Source of the DNA: an uncultured Clostridia bacterium
Lineage (GTDB): Bacteria > Bacillota > Clostridia > Oscillospirales > Oscillospiraceae
Direction: 5' to 3'
DNA length: 64,000 nucleotides
Assembly (NCBI GenBank): GCA_945876285.1
Contig: CAMCNO010000007.1
Coordinates: 1 to 64,000, forward strand
The stretch's first letter is position 1. Every line of letters begins with the position of its first letter. The position numbers and the translations under genes are program-made. The notes under the pieces are model-generated. The model was given only the letters and a program-made list of their open reading frames with translations, had not been told where the DNA came from and did not search any database. Positions 18,912-27,438 of this stretch are shown here, in pieces.

Positions 18912-20245
18912 GTATGTGCCTCCTTCAAAGTAAAGGTGTCTTCATTCAGATACAGGCGGGTGATCCAGTTGACCCGGTCGGCCCAGCCGCCCCGGTCCTC
19001 CTCGGGAATGAGGAAGGCGGTGGGGTAGTCGGGGGGCTGGTCGGGGAAGCTGCCGTAGCCGTCGGACAGGTACAGCAGCCCCCGCACCCGGGGCAGGGAA
19101 CCGTCCCGGCGGCGTTCCTCCACCCGCTGAAAGACGGGGCGGAAGTCGGTGCCGCCGAAGCCCCGGGCGGAAAAGCTTCGGAACAGCTCCTCCACCTGCT
19201 CGGGGGTTTCCAGCAGGACCTCCTGCTGAATTCTGGTGTCGCACTGGAGGAACAGCACCCGGAACCGGGAGGTTCCGCCGGAGATGTCCCGCAGGATGCC
19301 CAGCGTCTCCTTGAGGAACCGCTTGCACACCTCGCCGCTGCAGGAGCCGGAGGTGTCCAGGGCGATCACTAGGTCATCCGGCAGAGGCGGCTCGCTGAGC
19401 TCCGAGGGCTCCAGCAGGGGAATGTCGCCGTAGTACTCCAGCCCCAAGTGGTACCAGCGCACGTCAAAGGAATCCGGGTCCAGCAGCATCCGCTCCTGGG
19501 GAGCGGCGAAACGGCGGAGGAACTGGGCGTAGGACATGCCCCGGTCGGGGACGGAGAAGCTTTCCTCCAGGAATCCGGCGCAGCTGCCGGGGAGCTTGCC
19601 GCCATTGCCGTCCAGCATGGACTGGCGAAGCTGGTCCCAGTTGGGGCCCTGTCCCTCCTGGCCTGCGCCGTCGCCGCTGCCGTCCTCCCCGGAGGAATCG
19701 CCGTCCTCCGTGAGCTCGGTCGAAGGCGGAGACCAGAGGTCGTGGTCGTCGAAGCGGGCGGCCTTTGCCAGGGAAGCGGTCATGCTGTCCACCCGCTTTT
19801 CCTCCAGCAGCGTGGCGTACAGGGACCGCAGGTGGGAAAAGTCGCGGTAGGAGTAGTGCGTCTGCCCTACTGCCGCAAGGCCGAGACTGCAGAGGGCCTC
19901 GGCAAGCTGGGCGGCCTTCAGGTCGGCGACCATATCGAAGAGAGATTCCTTTTCAAAGGAGGGCCGCAGCTCCAGATGGCCCAGCAGACAGTGAGAGGTG
20001 ATGTGGAGCAGTTGGCGGGCAACGGCGTCCCGGTCCTGCCGGAAGTCATCCACCACCTGCTGGGGGTCGAACCAGAGGGCGCGTCCGTCGGTGGACAGGG
20101 GGCCGGGAGTGGGCCGGACCTTGTCCGGCATGGCGTACACGCTCTCCAGCAGGATGGGCGCCAGATGGGTCAGGCGGCGCCGGGAGAAGAGCAGCACCTT
20201 GCGGGCCAGATCTTCCAGCTCCGCGGGCGTGTGTTCAGAGTTCAT
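18908..20245 (-). CDS. VWA-domain protein, DUF2201-like (copy 1)
   Basis: Start MNSEHTPAELEDLARKV at 20245; MIDAS DTSGS in LVIALDTSGSCSGEVCKRFLKETLG, GFGGTDFRPVF, GLLYLSDGYGSFP; paralogous to 24835-26148. Confidence 0.85.
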   Translation of the reverse strand: MNSEHTPAELEDLARKVLLFSRRRLTHLAPILLESVYAMPDKVRPTPGPLSTDGRALWFDPQQVVDDFRQDRDAVARQLLHITSHCLLGHLELRPSFEKESLFDMVADLKAAQLAEALCSLGLAAVGQTHYSYRDFSHLRSLYATLLEEKRVDSMTASLAKAARFDDHDLWSPPSTELTEDGDSSGEDGSGDGAGQEGQGPNWDQLRQSMLDGNGGKLPGSCAGFLEESFSVPDRGMSYAQFLRRFAAPQERMLLDPDSFDVRWYHLGLEYYGDIPLLEPSELSEPPLPDDLVIALDTSGSCSGEVCKRFLKETLGILRDISGGTSRFRVLFLQCDTRIQQEVLLETPEQVEELFRSFSARGFGGTDFRPVFQRVEERRRDGSLPRVRGLLYLSDGYGSFPDQPPDYPTAFLIPEEDRGGWADRVNWITRLYLNEDTFTLKEAHT

Positions 20246-21650
20246 AGTCGGTCTCCTTTCGGATGTGGGCCAGGACGACGCTGCGCCGGTTGGCGGGGAG
20301 CAGCTGGCAGGCGTCCAGCAGCTTCCCGGCCGGCTCCTCCGCCAGCAGTCCGCCGGGCTGCAGCAGCCGGGAGAGCTGCTCCTCCGGGGCATTCAGCAGG
20401 GCGGCTTGTGCCGCCTGGCTGAGCTTGTCGGGCTCCGGCGTGCCGACAAAGGTGACACGGTCCAGCAAAAGGCGGATGTCCTCCGGCAGAAGGTTGGCGA
20501 AGGGAGGCCCGCTTCTGCGGTTCAGAGTGGGGATCAGGCGGCTGCCCAACCGCTGGTCCCAGCGGGGGAAAAAGGCGGGGTCCAGCCGATGCTGCATCAT
20601 GCCCGGGAACAAGAGCGGTTCGTTGGAAAACGGGAGGAGGCAGGGCAGCTCCCTGAGGAGCACCGGGCCGTCCGCCAGCCGCTCCACCCAAAGGGCCAGG
20701 GCCTCATCCATCTCCGGGAGGGCCAGAGCCGTCTCTGCCACGGAGGAGCGGAGTGCCGGCTCCTCCAGGGTCTCCGGGTGGGTTTCCAGAAAGGCCAGCA
20801 GGAAGGTGAGACGGCTTTGCAGCTGTGACAGTGTCCAGGCATCGCTTCGGTCGGTCAGAGCGGAGAAGTGTCTGCTGCCGGGGCCGGAGAAATAGAATCT
20901 GGCATCCTGCAGCTCCTCGTCCGTCAGGGGGCGTTCCCGGCAGATGCGGGCCGCCAGATCGCCGTTGCTGCTGACGAGGACGTGCTTCAGCCGCAGCTCC
21001 GGGGGAATGGGGACGGGTCCCAGCGGACCGCCATCCGTGCCCGTCAACCGCTGTGCCATGGCCTGGCAGCACCACTTGAGCACCGGGTTTTCTGCCTGCT
21101 CCTGCAGGCTGCCCCAGATCTCCAGCATAGGCGGCGTCAGGGAGACCTCCAGGTCCGGGGCCTCCAACAGCCGCCACAGGCAGGAGATGAACTGGGAGGT
21201 GAAGGCGGTCTCCAGAGGGGAGACCTCTTGGTTCGGCCCCTGATTGGGGTCTGCACCCCGCAGCAGAAAACTCTGCAGTGCTTCGGGCAGGTCATGTGCC
21301 ACCGTCACCGCAATCAGGGACGACACCTTGCCCACGCCCCGGAACTGGAACTCCCGGATGGGAGGACAGTGGTCCAGCACCGTCTCCAGCAGCCGGCTTG
21401 TGGCGGTGATGGCACACAGGCAGGCGGCCATGGCGTCCTGGGGCGGCAGGGGTTCGGTCAGCTTTTTCAGGCGGTAGTAGGCTGCGGAGTAGTTGCGTTT
21501 GTACAGGTAATAGATCAGCTCCGGCTCCCGCAGGTTGGTGAAGCGGTCCTGAGAATCCGGGGGACGGGTGAGAAGGTCCCGCGGCTGGCCGCTGAGCAGG
21601 TCCAGGATATCGGAATCCAATAAGGAAAAGGAAGACAGCTCCGGCTTCAC
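20235..21650 (-). CDS. Ankyrin-repeat-like protein
   Basis: Track start 21680 lies inside the predicted -10; a GTG at 21650 after aagggggg is a better start. Ankyrin-like LIAVTVAHDLPEALQSFLLRGADPNQGPNQEVSPLETAF. Confidence 0.75.
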   Translation of the reverse strand: MKPELSSFSLLDSDILDLLSGQPRDLLTRPPDSQDRFTNLREPELIYYLYKRNYSAAYYRLKKLTEPLPPQDAMAACLCAITATSRLLETVLDHCPPIREFQFRGVGKVSSLIAVTVAHDLPEALQSFLLRGADPNQGPNQEVSPLETAFTSQFISCLWRLLEAPDLEVSLTPPMLEIWGSLQEQAENPVLKWCCQAMAQRLTGTDGGPLGPVPIPPELRLKHVLVSSNGDLAARICRERPLTDEELQDARFYFSGPGSRHFSALTDRSDAWTLSQLQSRLTFLLAFLETHPETLEEPALRSSVAETALALPEMDEALALWVERLADGPVLLRELPCLLPFSNEPLLFPGMMQHRLDPAFFPRWDQRLGSRLIPTLNRRSGPPFANLLPEDIRLLLDRVTFVGTPEPDKLSQAAQAALLNAPEEQLSRLLQPGGLLAEEPAGKLLDACQLLPANRRSVVLAHIRKETDYEL

Positions 21651-21678
21651 AGGTAAGCCCCCCTTCGTTTGTAAGTCC

Positions 21679-21707
21679 ATGATACCATGGGGCTTTTTTC
21701 AAATTTC
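21679..21707 (-). promoter_or_regulatory. Shared promoter element GAAATTTGAAA-N12-TATCAT
   Basis: Minus strand: GAAATTTGAAAaaagccccatggTATCAT. Confidence 0.75.
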
Positions 21708-21720
21708 GCAACTGCGGCAA

Positions 21721-22356
21721 TCAGGCGGAAGCATTGCTGTGGATGGATTCTCCGCCGAACATCGACAGGGTCAGCAGGCAGTTTTCATCGTCGGTCAGCA
21801 GGGCGCAGTCCAGAGGGGCCACCGGCAGGATGCGGCCGTTGGGGAGATCGATGTAGCTCCAGCTCTCCGGCGTGTCCAGCCCGTGGGGGTCTACGCCGTA
21901 TTCCAGCAGGGCCTCCAGAGCGCCCACTGCCCCGGTCAGAGCGAACAGACAGGCGGCGCTGAGCTGGCCGGTCCGTGCAAGCAGGCAGCTTTGCAGTACC
22001 TCCGGGGTAAAGGGAGGCAGGCAGAGGTTGCTGAACCGGATGGCGTTGATGGAGTATTTCCGGCTCTTAAGAAACAGCTGGGGAAACCGGGGATAGAGCA
22101 GGTCAACCAGTGGGACCGCATCATGTTCGGCGATGTGGGTCAGAAGCTCCTCGGCGGTGGGCGGTTTCCTGCCGTCCAGGAGGGTCAACAGGTTTTTCAC
22201 CTCTTGTTCGGGGAGGTTTTCTTCCAACCAGAGGCGGGTGAGCCGAGACTCCATTTCCTTCTGCGTCTCGCCCCGGCCTTCCCCCTTGTACCAGGCGAAG
22301 CGGTTGGAGGCGTTGACGTCCAGACGGTCGTTATCAGGCACAATTTTACAGAGCAT
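21721..22356 (-). CDS. Short ankyrin-like protein
   Basis: 211 aa; LFALTGAVGALEALLEYGVDPHGLD; start overlaps the stop of the upstream gene 22346-23746. Confidence 0.7.
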   Translation of the reverse strand: MLCKIVPDNDRLDVNASNRFAWYKGEGRGETQKEMESRLTRLWLEENLPEQEVKNLLTLLDGRKPPTAEELLTHIAEHDAVPLVDLLYPRFPQLFLKSRKYSINAIRFSNLCLPPFTPEVLQSCLLARTGQLSAACLFALTGAVGALEALLEYGVDPHGLDTPESWSYIDLPNGRILPVAPLDCALLTDDENCLLTLSMFGGESIHSNASA

Positions 22357-23746
22357 AGGAGACCTCCTTGCGGATATTCAGCAGATTCATCAGCGGCAGG
22401 GTCTGCTCCGGGGGGAGATCGGGCATGGAGGTCAGATAGGCCGCCACCATGGCGGGGTCCTCCGTTTTCAGGACCTGGGCGGCGCTGGGCAGGTGGAGCA
22501 ACTGCTCTACGGTCATGCCCTCGCCGTAGTGGGAGGTGCTCAGCAGGTCCAGCAGGGAGGCCGCCAGTCCGCTGAGTCCGTTTTCCGGGGGCGTGCCGGT
22601 GATGCGGAAGTGATTCAGCAGCTCACGCAGCTGCCAGATGGCCGTCTTTTCCGGGACCCGGCAGCGGTCCAGCGGCAGGGAAAACTGCTCCGCCAGCTCC
22701 AGATAGACGTCGTTCCGGGTGTCCTGGCACCAGGCCTCCCAGACCACGTCGCCCAGCAGCGCCGGGTCCACCAGAGAGAGAAGCTGGGCGCCGATCCCCT
22801 CCGGGGCGCTGTGGTAGTTCTTCGCCAGACACAGCGCCAGCTTCCGGGAGACCACAGGGCTGCGCCGCAGCACCGGGAGCAGCAGCGGGTGGTCCAGCTC
22901 GGGGCCGAAGTCCTCCGTCTGCAGCAGCTCCTCCAGCGGCGTGTCCAACCGCTGCGCCACCAGCGCCTGGGTCTCATTTCCCGGCGTGATGGCCAGCGCC
23001 CGGCGGACGGCGGGGGAGATGGGGACCTCCGGGACCTCCAGCAGCCGCAGGGCGCAGCGCTTGGCGTTGCAGAAGATGGCGGCGGACAGGGGGTCGGCAT
23101 TCAGCAGCACATGGCTGGTGTCATCCCCGGCGGGAACGCCCCGGAAGACCTTGTGCAGGCTGTAGGTGGGGGAGCCCAGCGCCCCCATGGTCACGCCGCC
23201 CATCAGCAGGTCACCGACGATGTTCCAGCGGTCCCGCTGGAAGTGGAAGTCTACCGGGTCGCCCCGGCGCAGCAGGACCTCCAGGGCGGGCAGGTCGTCC
23301 AGCGCGGCGGCAATCATCACCAGCGAGCCGCACAGCCGCAGCCGCTGGTTCCGCTCCCGGGACAGGGGGATCTCATGGCGCAGCCAGCAGAAGGGCCGGT
23401 CCGGCCCCAGGGACAGCACGCGGTCCAGCAGGTCCGGCGCCCATTGCAGGGTCAGCAGGGCGCAGCGTGCGGCTTCCTCCCGGGTGAGGGAGGGCGTCTT
23501 GTCCAGCAGAGCCGATGCCGCCCGGCGGTTCTTGGCCCGCAGGGCCATCCACAGGGGCGATTCGGGGTGCGCGTCCTGCTCCCAGCGGGGATAGACCGGC
23601 AGCGGGTCCAGCTCCCGCTTCCAGGCTTTGCGCAGTGCGGGGGCGTTCTGAGCCGGGACCTTCCAGGGCGCCGGGCCCCATTTGCGGTCAAAGGCCCGCT
23701 GCTGCGCGGGGGAGAGCCGGGCGTATTGCTGTATAAAGGTGTTCAT
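22346..23746 (-). CDS. Ankyrin-repeat-like protein
   Basis: 466 aa; SPLWMALRAKNRRAASALLDKTPSL, SLVMIAAALDDLPALEVLLRRGDPVDF, DPLSAAIFCNAKRCALRLLEVPEV. Confidence 0.78.
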   Translation of the reverse strand: MNTFIQQYARLSPAQQRAFDRKWGPAPWKVPAQNAPALRKAWKRELDPLPVYPRWEQDAHPESPLWMALRAKNRRAASALLDKTPSLTREEAARCALLTLQWAPDLLDRVLSLGPDRPFCWLRHEIPLSRERNQRLRLCGSLVMIAAALDDLPALEVLLRRGDPVDFHFQRDRWNIVGDLLMGGVTMGALGSPTYSLHKVFRGVPAGDDTSHVLLNADPLSAAIFCNAKRCALRLLEVPEVPISPAVRRALAITPGNETQALVAQRLDTPLEELLQTEDFGPELDHPLLLPVLRRSPVVSRKLALCLAKNYHSAPEGIGAQLLSLVDPALLGDVVWEAWCQDTRNDVYLELAEQFSLPLDRCRVPEKTAIWQLRELLNHFRITGTPPENGLSGLAASLLDLLSTSHYGEGMTVEQLLHLPSAAQVLKTEDPAMVAAYLTSMPDLPPEQTLPLMNLLNIRKEVSYAL

Positions 23747-23788
23747 ATCAAAACCTCCAGTTCTTAGTCGTTTGCCTTGTCTGAGTGC

Positions 23789-23817
23789 AGGATATCACAG
23801 GGGCCTTTTCAAAATTG
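23789..23817 (-). promoter_or_regulatory. Shared promoter element CAATTTTGAAA-N12-TATCCT
   Basis: Minus strand: CAATTTTGAAAaggcccctgtgaTATCCT. Confidence 0.72.
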
Positions 23818-23993
23818 ATAAGTTCGAGGGGATCGTTTAAGCTGCGCACTTGTGAACTTTGAAAAGGACTATCCGGTAAGCTGTGTTCAGAAACGCTGGT
23901 GAAGGGGGACAGCGAAGCGATACCATGAAAAAAGACCGCCTGCCAACACCCATCTGCTGGCAAGCGGCGTGCAAGGCAATGTGCCCGACTAAC

Positions 23994-24022
23994 GAAATTT
24001 GAAAAAACGCCCCTGTTATCAT
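23994..24022 (+). promoter_or_regulatory. Shared promoter element GAAATTTGAAA-N12-TATCAT
   Basis: GAAATTTGAAAaaacgcccctgtTATCAT, 33 nt before the clpP-like ATG. Confidence 0.75.
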
Positions 24023-24055
24023 GGGGTCAGAACAAACGAATCGGAGGTAACAACC

Positions 24056-24649
24056 ATGTTTACAATGCCCTATGTGATCGAAGGCAAGGACGGCCGCGGG
24101 TACGACATCTTCTCCCGCCTGCTGAAGGACCGCATCGTACTGCTCACCGGTCAGGTGAACGACGAGACGGCGGCGGCCGTGGTGGCCCAGCTGCTGTATC
24201 TGGAGGCAGAGGACCCGGAGAAGGACATCTCCCTGTACATCAACAGCCCCGGCGGCTCCGTCACTGCGGGTCTGGCCATTCTGGACACCATGGAGCACAT
24301 CCGCTGCGACGTGTCTACCATCGCCGTGGGTATGGCGGCCTCCATGGGCGCGGTGCTGCTGGCGGCAGGCGCCAAGGGCAAGCGCCGGGTGCTGCCCAAC
24401 GCCGAGGTCATGATCCATCAGCCTCTGGGCGGCGCCGAGGGTCAGGCGTCCGACGTACTGATTCGGGCAAGGCACCTGGAGCGGACCCGCATCCGGCTGA
24501 CGAACCTGCTGGCGGAGTACACCGGCAAGGACCGGGAGCAGCTGGCGGCGGACATGGATCGGGACAACTTCATGAACGCAGAGGAGACGGTGGCCTACGG
24601 CCTGGCGGACGAGGTGGTGAAGCAGGGGACTGCCCCCAGCGCCGCCTGA
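24056..24649 (+). CDS. clpP: ClpP-family serine protease, probably an accessory paralogue
   Basis: [54 protein letters not shown]; Ser in [14 protein letters not shown]; His in [30 protein letters not shown]; start at 24056 after ggaggtaac. Confidence 0.92.
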   Translation: MFTMPYVIEGKDGRGYDIFSRLLKDRIVLLTGQVNDETAAAVVAQLLYLEAEDPEKDISLYINSPGGSVTAGLAILDTMEHIRCDVSTIAVGMAASMGAVLLAAGAKGKRRVLPNAEVMIHQPLGGAEGQASDVLIRARHLERTRIRLTNLLAEYTGKDREQLAADMDRDNFMNAEETVAYGLADEVVKQGTAPSAA

Positions 24650-24668
24650 GAGAGAAAGGAGCGTACAT

Positions 24669-24851
24669 ATGGAACTGGATATCCTGTATCGGCTGAGCAT
24701 GCTGGTAGGTTTCCTGCTGGCGGGATTTCTCGCCCTGCTCATCGCAGGCGCTGCCGCGCTGATCTGCCATTGCAGCAAGAAAGCCTTCCGGGAGCTGGAC
24801 AAAGCCATGAAGGAGCTGGAGGAGGTGTGCAAGGATGAGCTTGAATCCTGA
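24669..24851 (+). CDS. Small single-pass membrane protein
   Basis: 60 aa; TM MLVGFLLAGFLALLIAGAAALI and charged C-terminal helix; in the clpP-like operon. Confidence 0.6.
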   Translation: MELDILYRLSMLVGFLLAGFLALLIAGAAALICHCSKKAFRELDKAMKELEEVCKDELES

Positions 24852-26148
24852 GCTGGACAAGCAGGCACGGGAGATCATCGAGTGGTCCCGGCGGAAGCTG
24901 GTGACCAGGCTGCCGGAGTTCCTGCCCGCCATCTACCTGCTGCCCCTGCGGTGCGCTGAGCCGGAGCAGTCCCTGTGGACCGACGGCGAGACCATCTTCT
25001 ACCACCCTGAGACGGTGGTGCGGGACTACCTGCAGCGCAAGGACTCCATCGCCGCCCAGCTCATGCACATCACGGCCCACGGCCTGCTGGGCCACATTCC
25101 CAAGCGGCGGGGACAGCAGCCCCAGCTCTTTGACGCCGTGGCAGATGCCCAGGCGGCCAGCCTGGTGGAGAAGCTGCCCGCATCTCTGACACCCTCGTGG
25201 AAGCGGGAGACCCGGGACCATGTGGAGGCCCTGAGCCAGCTGACCCTAGAGGCCGCCTACCTGACGCCGGAGACCCGGGAGGAGGCCGAGGAGCTGGTTC
25301 GCAAAAGCCAGCCCCTGCGCATGGACGATCACGAGGCCTGGACGGTGTCTGCCGAACAGAAAAGCGCTTCCGCGGCGGGGGAGCTGTGGAAGGCGGCTGC
25401 CCGCCAGGTGGCCGAGGCCATGGTCAAGTCCGGCAAGCGGGACCAGTACGGCGACGTGGCAGGCATGATCTGCGACGAATTCCGCAACGTGGAGGAGAGC
25501 GGCGTCAGCTACAAGGAGTTCCTGCGGCGGTTCTGCTCCAGACAGGAGCGGCAGGAGGTAGACCCGGACTCCATCAACGCCGTCTGGTACCGGGTGGGAA
25601 TGGACCTGACCGGCAGCGCGCCCTTCATCGAGCCGGAGGAGCTGCGGGAGGACGCCCCGGCATTGGACCTGGCGGTGGCGCTGGACACTTCCGGCTCCTG
25701 CAGCGGCGACACCATGAAGGGCTTTCTGGAGGAGCTGATGGCCATTGTGCGGGATGCCGGAGGCCCCAAGGTGGAGATGACCCTGATCCAGTGCGACGCG
25801 GAGATCCAGAAGGTGCAGACCATCGGCAAGGAGGACTCCGTGGAAGACCTGATGGAGAACTTCGAGGTTTACGGATACGGCGGCACGGACTTCCGCCCGG
25901 TGTTCGATTACGTGAATCAGCAGCGTGAGGAACCGGACGGCAGGCGCTTCAAGGGCCTGCTGTACCTCTCCGACGGCTACGGGGATTTCCCCGAGCAGGC
26001 GCCGGACTACCCGGTGGCCTTCCTGTTCCCCAGAGACGAGGACGAGTGGGAGGGCGGCTGGTTTGAGATCCCCGAGTGGGTCACCCAGGTACGCATCACC
26101 CCGGACGACCGTCTGGTGATCAGCGAGAACAGCAAGAAGAGAAATTGA
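24835..26148 (+). CDS. VWA-domain protein, DUF2201-like (copy 2)
   Basis: 437 aa; LAVALDTSGSCSGDTMKGFLEEL, GYGGTDFRPVF, GLLYLSDGYGDFP; N-terminal HITAHGLLGH. Confidence 0.87.
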   Translation: MSLNPELDKQAREIIEWSRRKLVTRLPEFLPAIYLLPLRCAEPEQSLWTDGETIFYHPETVVRDYLQRKDSIAAQLMHITAHGLLGHIPKRRGQQPQLFDAVADAQAASLVEKLPASLTPSWKRETRDHVEALSQLTLEAAYLTPETREEAEELVRKSQPLRMDDHEAWTVSAEQKSASAAGELWKAAARQVAEAMVKSGKRDQYGDVAGMICDEFRNVEESGVSYKEFLRRFCSRQERQEVDPDSINAVWYRVGMDLTGSAPFIEPEELREDAPALDLAVALDTSGSCSGDTMKGFLEELMAIVRDAGGPKVEMTLIQCDAEIQKVQTIGKEDSVEDLMENFEVYGYGGTDFRPVFDYVNQQREEPDGRRFKGLLYLSDGYGDFPEQAPDYPVAFLFPRDEDEWEGGWFEIPEWVTQVRITPDDRLVISENSKKRN

Positions 26149-26178
26149 CGTAAATGAAGTTCAGGAGGTAAGAACGAT

Positions 26179-27411
26179 ATGAAATCTCAGGTAACTGTGA
26201 CTGTGAATATTCAGCAGGCCAAGGAAGCCCTGGCCCAGACGGCGGAGCTGTACTTCGCCAAGGACGCAGTGGGCAACTGGCGTCTGGACCGCAGGCGCGC
26301 CCGCCCGGTGTGCCTCATGGGCCCCGCGGGCATCGGCAAGACGGAGATCGTCCGCCAGGTGGCGGAGGAGCAGGGACTGGCCTTCCTGTCCTATTCCGTC
26401 ACCCACCACACCCGCCAGAGCGCCATCGGCCTGCCCCGTCTGACGGAGCGGCAGGTGGACGGCAAGACCGTCTGCGTGACGGAGTACACCCTCAGCGAGA
26501 TCGTGGCGGAGGTCTGGCGGGTCATGGAGGAGAGCGGAAAGGAGAAGGGCATCCTGTTCCTGGACGAGTTCAACTGCGCCAGCGAGACCCTGCGCCCCGC
26601 CATGCTGCAGCTGCTGCAGAGCAAGTCCTTCGGCCCCCACGCCCTGCCTGACGGCTGGATGCTGGTGCTGGCGGGCAACCCCGGCGAGTACAACGCCTCC
26701 GCCACCGCCCTGGACCCTGTCATGGCAGACCGTATGCGCCTGCTGTGGCTGGCGCCTGACTACGCCGCCTGGCGGGCCTACATGGTGGAGCGGGGCGTGC
26801 ATCCCATGGTGCTGTCCTATCTGGATGACCACCGCAGCCACTTCTACGTCTTTGAGAAGGACGGCGACGGCACGGGTCTGGTCACCGCCCGCGGTTGGGA
26901 GGACCTGTCCATCCTGCTGCGCATGATGGAGGAGAAGAACTTCCCCGTGGACCTGACCTTCGTGTCCCAGTTCCTCCAGTCCTCCAAGGTGGCCCGGGGC
27001 TTCTACACCTACTACGAGCAGTACAGCGAGCTGCTGCACTCCGGCATCATTGACCGTATCCTGCAGGGCGAGCGTCTGAAGGAGGCGGAGCAGGAGGTGA
27101 CGGAGATGGGATTCCCCCGGCGCTGGGCACTGACCTGCGTGCTGCTGCTGCGGCTGGAGAACCTGTGCGCGGACAAGAAGCCCGAGGCCGGCACGGCCAT
27201 GGAGACGGTGCTGCGGTTCTATCAGCACTGCGAGGCATGCCGTCCCAACCTGGAATTCCTGCTGAACGGCCTGACCAACAGCGATCCCTGCGCTCTGTAT
27301 ATCGCCGCCAACGGCTGCGAGACCTACCGGGCGCTGGTGGAGGAGCTGTTCTTCCGCAGCGACACCCCCTCCACGCGGAAGCTGAAGAGCCTTCTGGCAA
27401 AGGTCAGCTGA
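26179..27411 (+). CDS. MoxR-type AAA+ ATPase (copy 2)
   Basis: 410 aa; CLMGPAGIGKTEIVRQVAEEQGLAFLSYSVTHHTRQSAIGLPRL, GILFLDEFNCASETLRPAMLQLLQ. Confidence 0.9.
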   Translation: MKSQVTVTVNIQQAKEALAQTAELYFAKDAVGNWRLDRRRARPVCLMGPAGIGKTEIVRQVAEEQGLAFLSYSVTHHTRQSAIGLPRLTERQVDGKTVCVTEYTLSEIVAEVWRVMEESGKEKGILFLDEFNCASETLRPAMLQLLQSKSFGPHALPDGWMLVLAGNPGEYNASATALDPVMADRMRLLWLAPDYAAWRAYMVERGVHPMVLSYLDDHRSHFYVFEKDGDGTGLVTARGWEDLSILLRMMEEKNFPVDLTFVSQFLQSSKVARGFYTYYEQYSELLHSGIIDRILQGERLKEAEQEVTEMGFPRRWALTCVLLLRLENLCADKKPEAGTAMETVLRFYQHCEACRPNLEFLLNGLTNSDPCALYIAANGCETYRALVEELFFRSDTPSTRKLKSLLAKVS

Positions 27412-27438
27412 GGGCGCACAAGCACAGGGAGGAACGGT

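Noticed and set aside
17124-19028. 634-aa plus-strand ORF
   Set aside because: Antisense to the AAA/MoxR operon; G/H/Q/V-rich shadow ORF with no recognisable motifs.
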